Positions 8,092-17,589 of a DNA stretch of 64,000 nt are shown piece after piece. The position numbers were made by a program, and so were the translations under genes. The number at the start of each line of letters is the position of its first letter. The stretch's first letter is position 1. The notes under the pieces were generated by a model. That model saw only the letters and a list, made by a program, of their open reading frames with translations. It ran no database searches and had not been told where the DNA came from. This DNA is from Microcystis elabens FACHB-917 (GTDB lineage Bacteria; Cyanobacteriota; Cyanobacteriia; PCC-6307; Cyanobiaceae). The stretch lies in assembly GCF_014698445.1 (NCBI RefSeq), contig NZ_JACJSZ010000011.1, positions 1-64,000 of the forward strand, in the 5' to 3' direction.

Positions 8092-10044
8092 TCAGGTCTT
8101 GGTCAGCCAGTAGAACTGGTAAGCCTGCAGCACGATGCGACTGCCGGACTGGGACGGCCGGCGGCCCGAGTGAAGATCGACCAGTCCATCGTGGCTGCTG
8201 AACACCGACGGCACCAGCCTGTCGAGATCGAAGAATCGGGGTTGGTCGTTGAAGTTGGCCACCACCAGGACCAGCTCCGATGGCCGCAGATGGCTGGTCC
8301 GCAGGAAGGCCAGGAGATGATCATTCTCCAGGGGCAGGATCTGGCGGTTGTTGAAATCAGCGAAGGCCGAAATCTCCTTTCGAATCGCAATCATCTTCTT
8401 GATCGCCGAGAAGATGGTGTGTTCCACGGTTCCCTGTTTCCGCCTGAGCTCCGCCCGGGTCCAGTCGATCTTCGGGCGATGCACCCAGCGGCTGTCATTG
8501 CACTTGCTGGGGTCGTCGTAGAAGCTGTAATCATTCAGGACACCCAGGGCATCGCCGTTGTAGATGAGCGGGATACCGCCGAACGACAGAATAATTCCAT
8601 GCATCAGCAGAATTCGGCTGATGGCGGTCGCAATCAGATGTTGGTCCTTGGATTCAAGGGCTGACTCCAGACCGACAAGGGAAGCCAGTGAGCCGCAGAT
8701 TCGCGCATCGCCCGTGGCGTCGTTGGGCATGAAGGTGAGCCCACGGGGGATCGCGTCGTAATCCCCCTTGAAGTAATCGATCAGGAACCGACGGTGGGCT
8801 CGGGGGTCGTAGCCCACCTGCTCGATGTCACTGTCATCGAAACCGAAACCGATGTCGTCATGGCAGCGGACGTAATTCAGCCAGGTGGCGCGCTCCAGCT
8901 TGTTGGGCAGGCTCTTGAGACCCTGGCAGAGCAGCCGGGTGTTGCGGGTGGCCACGGCGTCCCAGAGCAACGCCATCAGGGTGGCGTTGTAGGCAATCTC
9001 ACATTCCTTGGCGACAATGGCATCCTCACCGAAGTATTTGGTGATCTCCGTGGGGGCCACGATGGCCTCGGCGATGAACAGAACTCCCGGTGCGGTCACC
9101 TGGCAGCAGTCCTTCATCAACTGCAGGATGAGATGGGCCTTGCGCTCGTTCTGACAAGTAGTCCCGAGCTTTTTCCAGAGGAAGGCAACGGCATCGAGCC
9201 GCAGCACATCCACCCCCTGGTTGGCCCAGAACAGCAGCACATCGAGCATCTCGATGAAGACCGATGGATTGGAGTAGTTGAGGTCCCATTGATACTCATG
9301 GAAAACCGTCATGACCCACTTCCCCATCTCAGGATTCCAGGTGAAGTTTCCTGGATCGCTCTCAGGGAAGACTTCAGGCATGCTCTGCTCGAAAACGTCG
9401 GGCACATCTCTGGTATCGAAGATATGGTAGTAGTCCTGATAATGCTGCTCTCCAGCTATGGCACGCCTGGCCCACTCATGCTCATCGGATGTGTGGTTCA
9501 GAACGATATCCAGAACCAATAGAATATCCCGTTTCCTGAATTCCTCGGCAATCCTGCGTAGATCATCAAGTGTACCAACCCTGTCATCGATCTGCCGGAA
9601 GTTACTGATCGCATAGCCACCGTCACTCTTGCCCGATGGGCACATCAGTATCGGCAGGATGTGCACCATATTGACGCCCAACTCCTGGAAGTAGCCGATC
9701 TTGCTCACCAGATCCGGCAGGTTCTCCGCAAAGCCGTTGGAATAAACCGCCATCCCGACCCACTTCTGGGAGAGGAACCAATTGTAATCGTCCTCTCGAA
9801 ACATGTCGATTGACTCCAGATCGGCGGAGCGATCGATGTAGCCTCGAGCCATGGTTTCGACCAGACGCAGAAGCTGGATCTTGAAGTCGTTACGATGGCC
9901 GTAAAGGGTGACGAACAATGAATGAATGGCGTAGAAGTTCGCACCCAGCCTGGTATAGAAGTGACGCAGGTCCTGGCGGCGGATCTCCGGACGCAGGTCG
10001 TCCAGGATCGAGTTCAGAAGGGAATGGGAAATCTGTTCGTACAT
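8092..10044 (-). CDS. ams: Amylosucrase (GH13, sucrose-splitting)
   Basis: A 650-residue GH13 enzyme. Conserved regions: DIVLNHT (about 179-185), LRLDAVAF with nucleophile Asp284, FIAEAIV with acid/base Glu326, and RCHDDIG with His395-Asp396. The N-terminal helical domain (residues 1-85) and the R-C-H-D-D-I-G form of region IV are typical of amylosucrase rather than alpha-amylase. It breaks sucrose into fructose and a growing alpha-glucan. Start 10044 lies 5 bases after the fructokinase stop, the fourth gene of the sucrose operon. Base composition is lower in GC than neighbouring DNA. Sucrose phosphorylase is the main alternative. Confidence 0.9.
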   Translation of the reverse strand: MYEQISHSLLNSILDDLRPEIRRQDLRHFYTRLGANFYAIHSLFVTLYGHRNDFKIQLLRLVETMARGYIDRSADLESIDMFREDDYNWFLSQKWVGMAVYSNGFAENLPDLVSKIGYFQELGVNMVHILPILMCPSGKSDGGYAISNFRQIDDRVGTLDDLRRIAEEFRKRDILLVLDIVLNHTSDEHEWARRAIAGEQHYQDYYHIFDTRDVPDVFEQSMPEVFPESDPGNFTWNPEMGKWVMTVFHEYQWDLNYSNPSVFIEMLDVLLFWANQGVDVLRLDAVAFLWKKLGTTCQNERKAHLILQLMKDCCQVTAPGVLFIAEAIVAPTEITKYFGEDAIVAKECEIAYNATLMALLWDAVATRNTRLLCQGLKSLPNKLERATWLNYVRCHDDIGFGFDDSDIEQVGYDPRAHRRFLIDYFKGDYDAIPRGLTFMPNDATGDARICGSLASLVGLESALESKDQHLIATAISRILLMHGIILSFGGIPLIYNGDALGVLNDYSFYDDPSKCNDSRWVHRPKIDWTRAELRRKQGTVEHTIFSAIKKMIAIRKEISAFADFNNRQILPLENDHLLAFLRTSHLRPSELVLVVANFNDQPRFFDLDRLVPSVFSSHDGLVDLHSGRRPSQSGSRIVLQAYQFYWLTKT

Positions 10045-10048
10045 CGGA

Positions 10049-10972
10049 TCACGCGAAGCCCCATGCCGTCAGAAACCGTTCGTAGACCGACGGGTCATCA
10101 ATCGTGGCACCCCGACGTGACACCAGGGCAGCGGCGAAGTCACCGGCACGGGCAAGGGTGTCGGCCCAGGCCCACCCCTGGCTGAGTCCCAGCAGAAGCA
10201 CGGCGGCGAACCCATCCCCGGCACCCACCGTGTCGACGACAGGGGAGGCAGCGGCAGGAGCGACGGCAACGATCTCGCCAGCGCGCCAGAGCAGGGCACC
10301 GAGGGCGCCGCGGGTGACCACCAGGGTCTCCAGTCGGTGGCACTCGGCGAAGCGACGCATGCAGGCGGCCAGGGCGGCCCCATCGTCCTCGGGCCTTTCG
10401 TCACCCTCGGGCGTTCCCTCATCGGCCAGCAGGGCCAGCTCCGTGGCATTGAGCTTGACATGGTGGGCCCCGTCGACGAGGGGCAGAACCGTCTCGATCG
10501 ACCACCAGGGAGCACGCAGGTTCACATCGAGAACGATCGGACCTCCATGTCGTGACGTCAGGGAGGCCAGCGCCGCCGCTGACGGGGGATGGCGCAGGGC
10601 CAGAGTCCCGTGGTAGAGGAGACCCGAGGTGGGGATCGTGCCGGCCTCGGGGGGTTCGATGAAGTCGTAGGCGCAACCCGCCACGATCTCGTAGCGGGGC
10701 TCGCCATCCACCAGGGTGACGCTCACCCGACCGGTGGCATGGGTCGTGTCTTTCTGCAGAGTGGAGGCATCCAGGCCCCAGCGCTCCATGGCGTGGAGAA
10801 TCCGCTCGCCCAGGGCATCCCTGCCGACCCGGCTGACGAACCGGGGGGAGAGGCCGAAACCCCGCAGATGCCAGGCCACGTTGAACGGGGCTCCGCCGAG
10901 GACCTCGGTGCCATCCGGGAAACAATCGAACAGGACTTCACCGAAAACGGTGATCTCACAGCGTGACTGCAT
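10049..10972 (-). CDS. frk: PfkB-family fructokinase
   Basis: A 307-residue ribokinase-fold sugar kinase. It shows the N-terminal GEVLFDCFPDG, the sugar-binding GGAPFNVA, and the C-terminal catalytic DTVGAGDGFAA with the general-base Asp. In this operon it would phosphorylate fructose released by amylosucrase. The ATG at 10972 sits 4 bases beyond the stop of the phosphatase gene; the longer frame upstream reads into that gene and is rejected. Confidence 0.9.
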   Translation of the reverse strand: MQSRCEITVFGEVLFDCFPDGTEVLGGAPFNVAWHLRGFGLSPRFVSRVGRDALGERILHAMERWGLDASTLQKDTTHATGRVSVTLVDGEPRYEIVAGCAYDFIEPPEAGTIPTSGLLYHGTLALRHPPSAAALASLTSRHGGPIVLDVNLRAPWWSIETVLPLVDGAHHVKLNATELALLADEGTPEGDERPEDDGAALAACMRRFAECHRLETLVVTRGALGALLWRAGEIVAVAPAAASPVVDTVGAGDGFAAVLLLGLSQGWAWADTLARAGDFAAALVSRRGATIDDPSVYERFLTAWGFA

Positions 10973-10976
10973 GGGC

Positions 10977-11816
10977 TCAAGCCAGCTCCCGAACGACACC
11001 GGCATGGAAGTGGTCGATTCCCTCCAGGATGCCCGCGCTGTAGTTGCCATTCATGCCCAGGAAGCCGCCTGTGGCCAGATACAACCGATCCCGGGTGTCT
11101 CTGCGGGCGGAATCCGCCATGGCCTGCGCCGCCACATCGGGGTGGGCGTTGGCGACCAGCACCGCCGGCACCGCACTGGAGAGGACCGACAGGTCGTTGC
11201 CACTGTCACCGGCAAAGATGGTCCGCTCGTGGGGAAAACCCTGCTCGTGCATCAGAAACTCCACCGCCTGAAGCTTGCCCGCCCGCTGCGGGAGGATATC
11301 GAGGAGCCCGATGGCGGCACCTTCATCAATGCTGTGCACGAGAGAGCAGGCGATGGCGCGCTCCTCCAGGCGTCGATGAATGGTTCGGGTCAGGGTCTGA
11401 AGATCGGCATCCAGCGGGATGAAGTAACTGAGTTTATGGGCGTTCTGTCTGTTCTCAGGCTGCAGCGTCAACGCGGACAGCCCGGCCAGACATGACGCCA
11501 GATCAGACCATCCAAACCCCTGCCAGTCCTCCGCAACGTACGCGGACCACGCCTCCAGAGGTGACCAGCCATGGGGCTGCCTGACATAGATGGAGCTGCC
11601 GACATCCCCGATGATCCAATCGGGCTCTGGAAGCCCATAGTCCTGTACCGCCTGCTCCACCAGGGCCAGATGTCTGCCGCTCACGTAGGCCAGCCGTATC
11701 TGCGGACGGGAAACCAGCTCGGCAAAGGTCTGGCGGGCACCGACGGATTCGGGGGCCTCGCCGTTGGGCAGCAGGGTCCGGTCCAGATCCGTGCAGATCA
11801 GCAGAAGTTGCCTCAT
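10977..11816 (-). CDS. spp: Sucrose-6-phosphate phosphatase (HAD superfamily)
   Basis: A 279-residue HAD phosphatase of the S6PP family. The catalytic motif CTDLDRTLL supplies both aspartates near the N-terminus, VSGRH is motif II, and GDSGNDLSVL is the metal-binding motif IV. It removes phosphate from sucrose-6-phosphate made by the upstream synthase. The ATG at 11816 follows the synthase stop by 22 bases. All catalytic residues are intact, unlike in the synthase's own phosphatase-like domain. Confidence 0.92.
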   Translation of the reverse strand: MRQLLLICTDLDRTLLPNGEAPESVGARQTFAELVSRPQIRLAYVSGRHLALVEQAVQDYGLPEPDWIIGDVGSSIYVRQPHGWSPLEAWSAYVAEDWQGFGWSDLASCLAGLSALTLQPENRQNAHKLSYFIPLDADLQTLTRTIHRRLEERAIACSLVHSIDEGAAIGLLDILPQRAGKLQAVEFLMHEQGFPHERTIFAGDSGNDLSVLSSAVPAVLVANAHPDVAAQAMADSARRDTRDRLYLATGGFLGMNGNYSAGILEGIDHFHAGVVRELA

Positions 11817-11838
11817 CGGGCGGCGAGAATCTGTGACA

Positions 11839-13983
11839 TCAGTGGAAAAACCCATAGTGATCAATCGCTTCAAGAATACCGGCCGCGTGGGACCCCTCGG
11901 AGAAATACACCCGTTCGGAGTCGTTGAGCTGGTCCAGCTCATCGCGATGGGGACTGTCAACGACAACGCCGAGGGTGTTGCCCCGGAGCATGTCCTCATC
12001 ACCCCGGGAGCCCCCGTTCACCAGAACCTGCCCGAGGGGAATGTTCCACTGGTTGGCGACATAGCGCAGAGCCTGTCCCTTGGAAGCGCGGGCCGGAACG
12101 AAATCAAGGAACTGCCCAAAGGAGAGACTGGTGTGGGCAGAAAGCTCATGCTGACGCAGGAGCGTGAAAATCTCCTCCAGGGAAGGAGCCTGATGTTCAT
12201 CGTAGTAATAGGACACTTTGAAACGGCTCTGGTGCTCCTTGGGCTGCAGGGCCAGTCCCGGCAGCGGTTCCATGAGGCGCTGCAGGACCTGGGGAGTCCA
12301 CAGGTGGTCGATGTGGTGGCTCCAGGCGATGTCCGTGGTCAGCTGGGGCGGGGTATAGATCTCCGTGCCAAGGCTGGTGATCAGGATATCGGGCATCGGA
12401 ATCGCATGGACCTTGAGCAGCTTGAGAACGGAATTCAGCCGTCGTCCGGTGGCAATGCCGAACAGCACGCGGCGGTGCTGCTCACGGATCAGCTTCACAA
12501 ACGTCGCCAGGGCTTCAGGATCACCCAGGAGCGTGTTGTCGATGGCCGTGAAGATGGCCCGCGTGCGGGTCTGAACGGCCGGGGCCCTCGAAAGCGGCGC
12601 CGGACGGGCCGTTGCCCGATCCTGAACAACAAGACTCTCGAGCCGCTCGAGATACCTATTGGCATGGGCCTCCCAGGAGTAGTACCTGGCGACATTCACC
12701 AGTCCATGGCGCGAAAATGTCGTCCATAGGTCCCCGTCTTCGAGAATCGTCAGCAGTGCCCTGGTGATGGAGGCCTCATCAAGAGGATCAATCAGCAGGC
12801 CGTTGCCGCAGTTGCCGATGATGTCGACAGGACCGCCCACTTCCGTGGCCACCAGTGGCAGTCCGCTGGCCGCCGCCTCCAGCAGCGTGAGCCCGAAAGG
12901 TTCGGTCAGAGCGGGGTTGACAAAGACTCCCTTCGAGGAAGCCGCCAACCGATAGATGTCGGCCACATCGCTGGGGGAATGGTGCTTGGGCAGGGCCACC
13001 TGCCCGCTGAGCTCGTAGCAGTCGATGACCAGCAGCAATTCCGTGAGGACGTGCTGAGCCCCTTCCTGGAGTTCACGGATGTCATTGCGGTTGCCCGCAA
13101 CGATCACCAGATTGGCGAGCTCCCTGAGACGCTTCGATTTCCCAAAGGCCTCAAGGAGAGCAACGATGTTCTTGCGCTTGTCTGGCCTGGAGAGGGCCAG
13201 GATCATGGGTTTGTCAGGGTCCCGCAGATACTTGCGCAGCGTGCTGGCAAAGGGGACAGGGCCATCCCCGGAGCTGGGAGGATGGAACTGGTTGAGATCG
13301 GTCCCCGGAGGAATGACCGACATCTTCTCCGGGGTGTAGCAGTCGTAGAGCTCATACTGCTCTTCAATTTCATTATGGGTACTGGTGATGACAAGGTTGG
13401 CACTGTTCAGGACATCCTCTTCGGCACTGATCCGCTCGGCCATCCTGTAACGCTGCTGAATCTCATCCACCGACAACCCCAGGGCCAGCAGCCTCCGCAC
13501 CTTGTCCCGCCCCAGGGAATGGCCCGTGTGCACGAGCGGGAGGCCGGTGAGGTGGGACAGCCTCACCCCGACATAGCCGGCATCGGCATAATGGCTGTGC
13601 AACACATCAGGTCGCCTCGGCTGCCGACGGAGCCAGGAGTGGAGCTCGTCGGTGAAGGCATCGAGATGGCCCCAGAGATCTTCCTTGGGGAGGTACTGAT
13701 CCGGTCCGGCCGCGATGCGAATGATGCGCGCCTTGTTGGCTAGTGGCTCGACGGGCTTGCCGTAATCCGCTGACACCTCAGGATCCCGGATGCAGCGGGT
13801 GACCAGATCCACCTGGGCAACCCCGGACTGACGGGCCAACGCCCTTGTGAGCTCCACGACATACTTGGTCTGTCCTCCCGTATCGGCGTCACGCCCCAGT
13901 TCCAGATTCTCTCCCCGGATCAGCCCATGGATGCTGATCATCAGGATGTAGAGAGGTTGGTTGCTGGCAGCCATCGGCATCAT
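11839..13983 (-). CDS. sps: Sucrose-phosphate synthase with C-terminal SPP-like domain
   Basis: A 714-residue two-domain protein. Residues 1-470 form a GT4 retaining glycosyltransferase (SIHGLIRGENLELGRD, HSHYADAGY, TGHSLGRDK, and the E-x7-E region TEPFGLTLLEAAA); it makes sucrose-6-phosphate from UDP-glucose and fructose-6-phosphate. Residues about 480-714 resemble the SPP phosphatase, but the nucleophile motif reads TAIDNTL, so the first Asp is replaced by Ala. This domain is therefore predicted inactive, as known for some other cyanobacterial SPS proteins. It is the first gene of the operon. Two other Met codons follow within four residues. Confidence 0.93.
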   Translation of the reverse strand: MMPMAASNQPLYILMISIHGLIRGENLELGRDADTGGQTKYVVELTRALARQSGVAQVDLVTRCIRDPEVSADYGKPVEPLANKARIIRIAAGPDQYLPKEDLWGHLDAFTDELHSWLRRQPRRPDVLHSHYADAGYVGVRLSHLTGLPLVHTGHSLGRDKVRRLLALGLSVDEIQQRYRMAERISAEEDVLNSANLVITSTHNEIEEQYELYDCYTPEKMSVIPPGTDLNQFHPPSSGDGPVPFASTLRKYLRDPDKPMILALSRPDKRKNIVALLEAFGKSKRLRELANLVIVAGNRNDIRELQEGAQHVLTELLLVIDCYELSGQVALPKHHSPSDVADIYRLAASSKGVFVNPALTEPFGLTLLEAAASGLPLVATEVGGPVDIIGNCGNGLLIDPLDEASITRALLTILEDGDLWTTFSRHGLVNVARYYSWEAHANRYLERLESLVVQDRATARPAPLSRAPAVQTRTRAIFTAIDNTLLGDPEALATFVKLIREQHRRVLFGIATGRRLNSVLKLLKVHAIPMPDILITSLGTEIYTPPQLTTDIAWSHHIDHLWTPQVLQRLMEPLPGLALQPKEHQSRFKVSYYYDEHQAPSLEEIFTLLRQHELSAHTSLSFGQFLDFVPARASKGQALRYVANQWNIPLGQVLVNGGSRGDEDMLRGNTLGVVVDSPHRDELDQLNDSERVYFSEGSHAAGILEAIDHYGFFH

Positions 13984-14370
13984 GTCGGGGGTCGGACATC
14001 CCTGCGCAGCGCGTCAAGACCCCCGTGTCGTCAAGACTGGGCTGCAGGGTCGGGGCCACAGGGTCAGGAATGCACCGCACATGGGGACAACAGTCGAAGC
14101 AGCAGCGTGAATGAAGATCGACGCCGAACGATGGTTTCGTGGTTCGGTAAACCGACGGCAGACTGGCGGACTAAACCTGCGGAACTGCTGTGATAGCTAT
14201 CTCCCCGAAAGTGCGGTGGAATCTCAACTATACCATCAAAGCCGCATTCGATTGCCACTCCACACAGAATCCATCAGCGCACAAAGCATCAGATCGGCTC
14301 CACCCGTCGCGCTCTCCAGGGTTGACGGCTCCCGACGGCGATGGATCGGCCAACGGGCCGGAGGATCGGC
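13984..14370. other. Gene-free stretch: upstream region of the sucrose operon
   Basis: About 390 bases without a supported gene, more AT-rich than flanking DNA. It must carry the promoter for sps (leftward). A TATAGT on the minus strand at 14227-14232 could be a -10 element, though no good -35 is seen. A short perfect inverted repeat (TCGGT-AA-ACCGA) lies near 14144-14155. Otherwise nothing recognisable. Confidence 0.35.
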
Positions 14371-14667
14371 TCATCCCAGCAGCCAGCGCAGCATCAGGGC
14401 CAGCTGGCCGAGGATGCCCCTGCCGGTGAACGCCTCGCCGATCAGGGCCGCCGCGAATCCGATCATCGCCACCCGGCCGTTGAGCCGCTCGACCCCGGCC
14501 AGGGCGCCCAGGTTCCAGGGCCGGGAGGTGGTGAGGCCCTCCCCGAACCGCTCCAGGGGCTCGTAGTAGAACGCCGTGTCGCGGGGAGCGGGGCTGGTCG
14601 GATCCGTGGTGCTGCCCGCGTCCGGGTCGGGTTGCCGCCTGCTGCTGTCCTGCACGGATTCCGCCAT
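14371..14667 (-). CDS. High-light-inducible / one-helix chlorophyll-binding protein (Hlip)
   Basis: A 98-residue protein with the chlorophyll a/b-binding helix ERLNGRVAMIGFAAALIGE (about residues 62-80), including the Glu, Asn and Arg of the motif, followed by a second hydrophobic stretch. Hlips bind chlorophyll and carotenoid in the thylakoid and quench excess energy, often beside PSII assembly factors. The N-terminal 45 residues are polar and variable. The ATG at 14667 is preferred because upstream codons overlap the oxygenase gene. Confidence 0.88.
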   Translation of the reverse strand: MAESVQDSSRRQPDPDAGSTTDPTSPAPRDTAFYYEPLERFGEGLTTSRPWNLGALAGVERLNGRVAMIGFAAALIGEAFTGRGILGQLALMLRWLLG

Positions 14668-14716
14668 CGGGTGCAACCACCCTATGGGGCTACGCCCGAG
14701 CGGCGCCCCACCGCTT

Positions 14717-15694
14717 TCAGCCGGTGCCCAAGGGTGAGCAATTCTCGAGCAGATGGATGCGGTAAAGCACCTCCTCGAGGGCATCTGCCGCGGCGATGGC
14801 GCTGTAACGCTGCGGCCGACCCGGGCCGCAGCAGGAGACCACCGGCGCCAGGACCGTCCAGGGCCTGGCATGGCAGAACTGCACGACGCTGTGGCGTTCT
14901 TCGGTGGCCCCTGAAGGCGCCACCACCCGGTGCCAGCCCGTGGGAATCCGACCGTTGGAGAGACGCTCCAGCATCAGGCCCGTATTGATGATCACCCGCC
15001 CCTCCGGCGGAGCCGCCTCCACCCATTCCCCGGCCACGCGCACCTGCAGCCCCGGCCCGGTGGCCCTTGGCAGGGCGGTGATCAGATTGATGTCCCCATG
15101 GGCCGCCGCCCAGACATGACCCTCCCCCGGTGCCTGGGCCATGGGGGGATAGCGCAGGGCTCGGGTGAGGGTGGGGGCCTCATGCACCATCTCCTCGAAG
15201 AAGCCGTCGTCACAGCCCATGCCCACGGCGATCACCCGCAGAAAGCGCCGCTGCAGGTCCGCGATCGCCCGGTGGAAGTCCCCCAGCACCGCGGTGATGC
15301 CGGGAACGGCCGTCTCCGGCAGCACCTGCTCGGGATAGAAGGCCGGAAAGCGGAGCCGCAGGGGATGCCAGGCCGGCAGCGGGTCCGCCCAGTTCAGCAT
15401 CTCCTTCCAATCCGGGTGATCGCTGCCGGCGGCGGTTTCGACCAGCACCTCCGTGTAACCGGTCTGGCCGCTGGCGCCGGGCGCCCGGAAGTGACGCTTG
15501 GAGTCGGCGTCTAGCGCGAAGAAGCGCTGCAGGAGTCCGTAGGCGGTGTCCAGCAGGTCGACGGGCAGATCGCTGCTGGTGTAGACGAAGCCGTTGGCCA
15601 GGCTGCGCCTCACCCCATCGACCACGGCGTCGCGGGCCCTGGCGTCGCCCCGTTCGAAGGCCAGCAGATCCACATCGAGAATCCCCACGTCCAT
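14717..15694 (-). CDS. 2-oxoglutarate/Fe(II) oxygenase, isopenicillin-N-synthase-like
   Basis: A 325-residue 2OG-Fe(II) dioxygenase. Iron ligands are His199, Asp201 (AAHGDIN) and His255 (GWHRVV); the 2OG-binding Arg-x-Ser is R267/S269 (RHSV). The N-terminal part matches the DIOX_N region. The substrate is unknown; relatives act on amino acids, gibberellins, flavonoids or form ethylene. Ethylene-forming relatives release guanidine from arginine, which is of interest given the guanidine locus 7 kb away, but nothing ties this gene to that reaction. It lies 12 bases after the SPFH gene. Confidence 0.85.
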   Translation of the reverse strand: MDVGILDVDLLAFERGDARARDAVVDGVRRSLANGFVYTSSDLPVDLLDTAYGLLQRFFALDADSKRHFRAPGASGQTGYTEVLVETAAGSDHPDWKEMLNWADPLPAWHPLRLRFPAFYPEQVLPETAVPGITAVLGDFHRAIADLQRRFLRVIAVGMGCDDGFFEEMVHEAPTLTRALRYPPMAQAPGEGHVWAAAHGDINLITALPRATGPGLQVRVAGEWVEAAPPEGRVIINTGLMLERLSNGRIPTGWHRVVAPSGATEERHSVVQFCHARPWTVLAPVVSCCGPGRPQRYSAIAAADALEEVLYRIHLLENCSPLGTG

Positions 15695-15706
15695 CGGGTG
15701 TCCCGC

Positions 15707-16513
15707 TCAGCGGCGGCCGTTGACAATCACCGGGCTGCCACCGCCCCCGGCCGCCCCCGGCAGGGCCGGCACCACCGAGGTCTGGCCATCCCATTTATCC
15801 AGGAACAGCTTGTAGAGCACCTGGTCGTCAAGGCTGGAGTTGAGAGTCTGATAGCGCTTGGCCTCCTGTTCGGCGATCAGCACCTCCGTCTGGGCCCGAA
15901 GCAGTTGCTGCTCGGCGATCTGCTTCTGCTCGATGGCGGCGCGGTACTCCTCGGCGATCTGCAGGCCGGTGAGATCCAGACCCTGGACGTTGACGTAGTC
16001 GAACTTGCGCAGTTCCTCGGCCACCTTCTCCTGCACCAGTTCGGAGATGGAGTTCCACTCGGTGGCGATTGTCACCAGTTCGTACTGGGAGAACACTGAC
16101 TTGAGGGCTTTCAGGAGGGAGGGCTGGATCACCCGCGGGTAGATCTGCTGGTCGTCGGTGGCGATGGTTTCATAGATACGGCCGGCTTCGGCGGGCTTCA
16201 TGGCGTACTTCACCGTGGCCGTGGCCTGGATCACCTGCAGGTCCTTGGTGAGGGTGGAGAACTGCTCCGGCCGCACCTGGGTTCGCACATCGAAGAGGGA
16301 GGTGTTCTGCACCAGGGGGATCTTGAGGTTGGCCCCCGGCTGCCTCGGCACACCGGTGACCTTTCCGAGCGTGGTGACCACGGCCACGCTGCCCGCCGGC
16401 ACGATGAACACGGTCTGGGTAAGCAGCACCAGGCCCGCGAGCACGGCGGCGAAGACCAGCTGCCAGAGGCCGCCGAAGCCGTTATCGGCACCGGAGCGCA
16501 TGGGGGATTGCAT
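15707..16513 (-). CDS. SPFH/prohibitin-family membrane protein
   Basis: About 268 residues: an N-terminal transmembrane anchor (about residues 18-40), the SPFH domain beginning VPAGSVAVVTTLGKV, and a C-terminal alanine/glutamate-rich coiled coil (QKQIAEQQLLRAQTEVLIAEQEAKRYQ broken by short turns). Prohibitin-like proteins form large membrane-associated rings that regulate FtsH-type proteolysis. Three Met codons lie at 16528, 16513 and 16501; the middle one is listed and the choice is uncertain. Followed closely by the 2OG oxygenase. Confidence 0.85.
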   Translation of the reverse strand: MQSPMRSGADNGFGGLWQLVFAAVLAGLVLLTQTVFIVPAGSVAVVTTLGKVTGVPRQPGANLKIPLVQNTSLFDVRTQVRPEQFSTLTKDLQVIQATATVKYAMKPAEAGRIYETIATDDQQIYPRVIQPSLLKALKSVFSQYELVTIATEWNSISELVQEKVAEELRKFDYVNVQGLDLTGLQIAEEYRAAIEQKQIAEQQLLRAQTEVLIAEQEAKRYQTLNSSLDDQVLYKLFLDKWDGQTSVVPALPGAAGGGGSPVIVNGRR

Positions 16514-16608
16514 CGGGGACCTGGCCATCTGGGGAAGGGAAGACCCTAGGCAGCGCCGCAGGCCGGGGGCCGCCATGGTGGGGGCGCCCGAAGGCCTGGG
16601 GAGGGCTG

Positions 16609-17553
16609 GTGCTGCGGTTCCTGCTCGAACTGGTCCCGCCCCTGGGTGTCGGCCTGCTGCTGGGGATGCGGTTCCCGGGACTGCCTGGACGGCTCGCCCC
16701 GCCGCTGATCACCTGGGGCATTCCCATCAGCCTGGTAGCCCTGCTGCTGCGGTCGGGCTTCCGGGCCGAGCTGCTCACGGCGGCCCTGATGGCGGCGGCG
16801 GCCTCAAGCCTGGGCCTGCTGCTGATGCGCCTGCCCGCCCTGGGCCGATGCATCCCCGAGGGCAGCCTGCAACTGGGCTGCGTCGTGGGCAACACGGGCT
16901 ACTGGGGGCTGCCCGTGGCCCTGGCCCTGCTTCCCGCCGGGGCCATCGGCTTCACGATCGCCTTCGATCTGATGGCCACGCTGATCACCTGGAGCCTCGG
17001 TCCGCTGCTGGTGGACCGAGGCTCCACCGACGTGCGCCGCCAGCTGCAGGTGCTGGCCACCAGCCCGGCCATGCGGGGGCTGGCGCTGGCCGTGCTCCTG
17101 CACCGGACCCCCTGGAGCGCGGGACTGGCCCAGTGGCTGTGGTGGCCGGCCCGGCTGGTGGTCCTGGTGGCCCTGGCCCTGGTGGGGATGCGGCTGGGCC
17201 TGATGCTCCGGCGCCGCCCGCCGGGCACGGCCGACCCGGCCGGGCGTTCGGCCCTGGTGGCGCCCCTGGTGGGCAAGCTCCTGGTGCTCCCGGCAGCCAT
17301 GTTGCTGCTGGCGGGCCTGCTGGGGCTGCCCTCCCCGTTACGGGACGCGGTGGTGCTCCAGGCGGCGGCCCCCACGGCGCTCTCGGTGCTGCTGCTCACC
17401 GAAGCGGCCAGCGCCGGGCAGCGGCCCTCCCCCGAAGCCGGTGGGCGGCAGGTGGTCGAGACGGTGGCGTCGCTGGTTCTCTGGAGCACCGCCCTGGCCC
17501 TGGTCTCGGTTCCGCTGTGGTGGTGGCTGCTGAGCGGTCCGCTGGGGAGCTAG
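16609..17553 (+). CDS. AEC-family transporter (auxin-efflux-carrier-like permease)
   Basis: A 314-residue integral membrane protein with about ten hydrophobic segments in two halves. The N-terminal half has the pattern NTGYWGLPVALAL, matching the conserved Gly/Pro helix breaks of AEC transporters. The GTG start at 16609 is preceded by GGGGAGGG, a good ribosome-binding site. Substrate unknown (malonate, malate or others in the family). It is divergent from the SPFH gene and followed by rhomboid. Confidence 0.75.
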   Translation: MLRFLLELVPPLGVGLLLGMRFPGLPGRLAPPLITWGIPISLVALLLRSGFRAELLTAALMAAAASSLGLLLMRLPALGRCIPEGSLQLGCVVGNTGYWGLPVALALLPAGAIGFTIAFDLMATLITWSLGPLLVDRGSTDVRRQLQVLATSPAMRGLALAVLLHRTPWSAGLAQWLWWPARLVVLVALALVGMRLGLMLRRRPPGTADPAGRSALVAPLVGKLLVLPAAMLLLAGLLGLPSPLRDAVVLQAAAPTALSVLLLTEAASAGQRPSPEAGGRQVVETVASLVLWSTALALVSVPLWWWLLSGPLGS

Positions 17554-17589
17554 GACAGGCCGACACGCACTGCCCGTTCGCCTGCGGCC

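Noticed and set aside
14717-15694. 2OG oxygenase as an ethylene-forming enzyme producing guanidine
   Set aside because: Only the general iron and 2OG motifs are visible; specific residues for arginine cleavage cannot be judged here.
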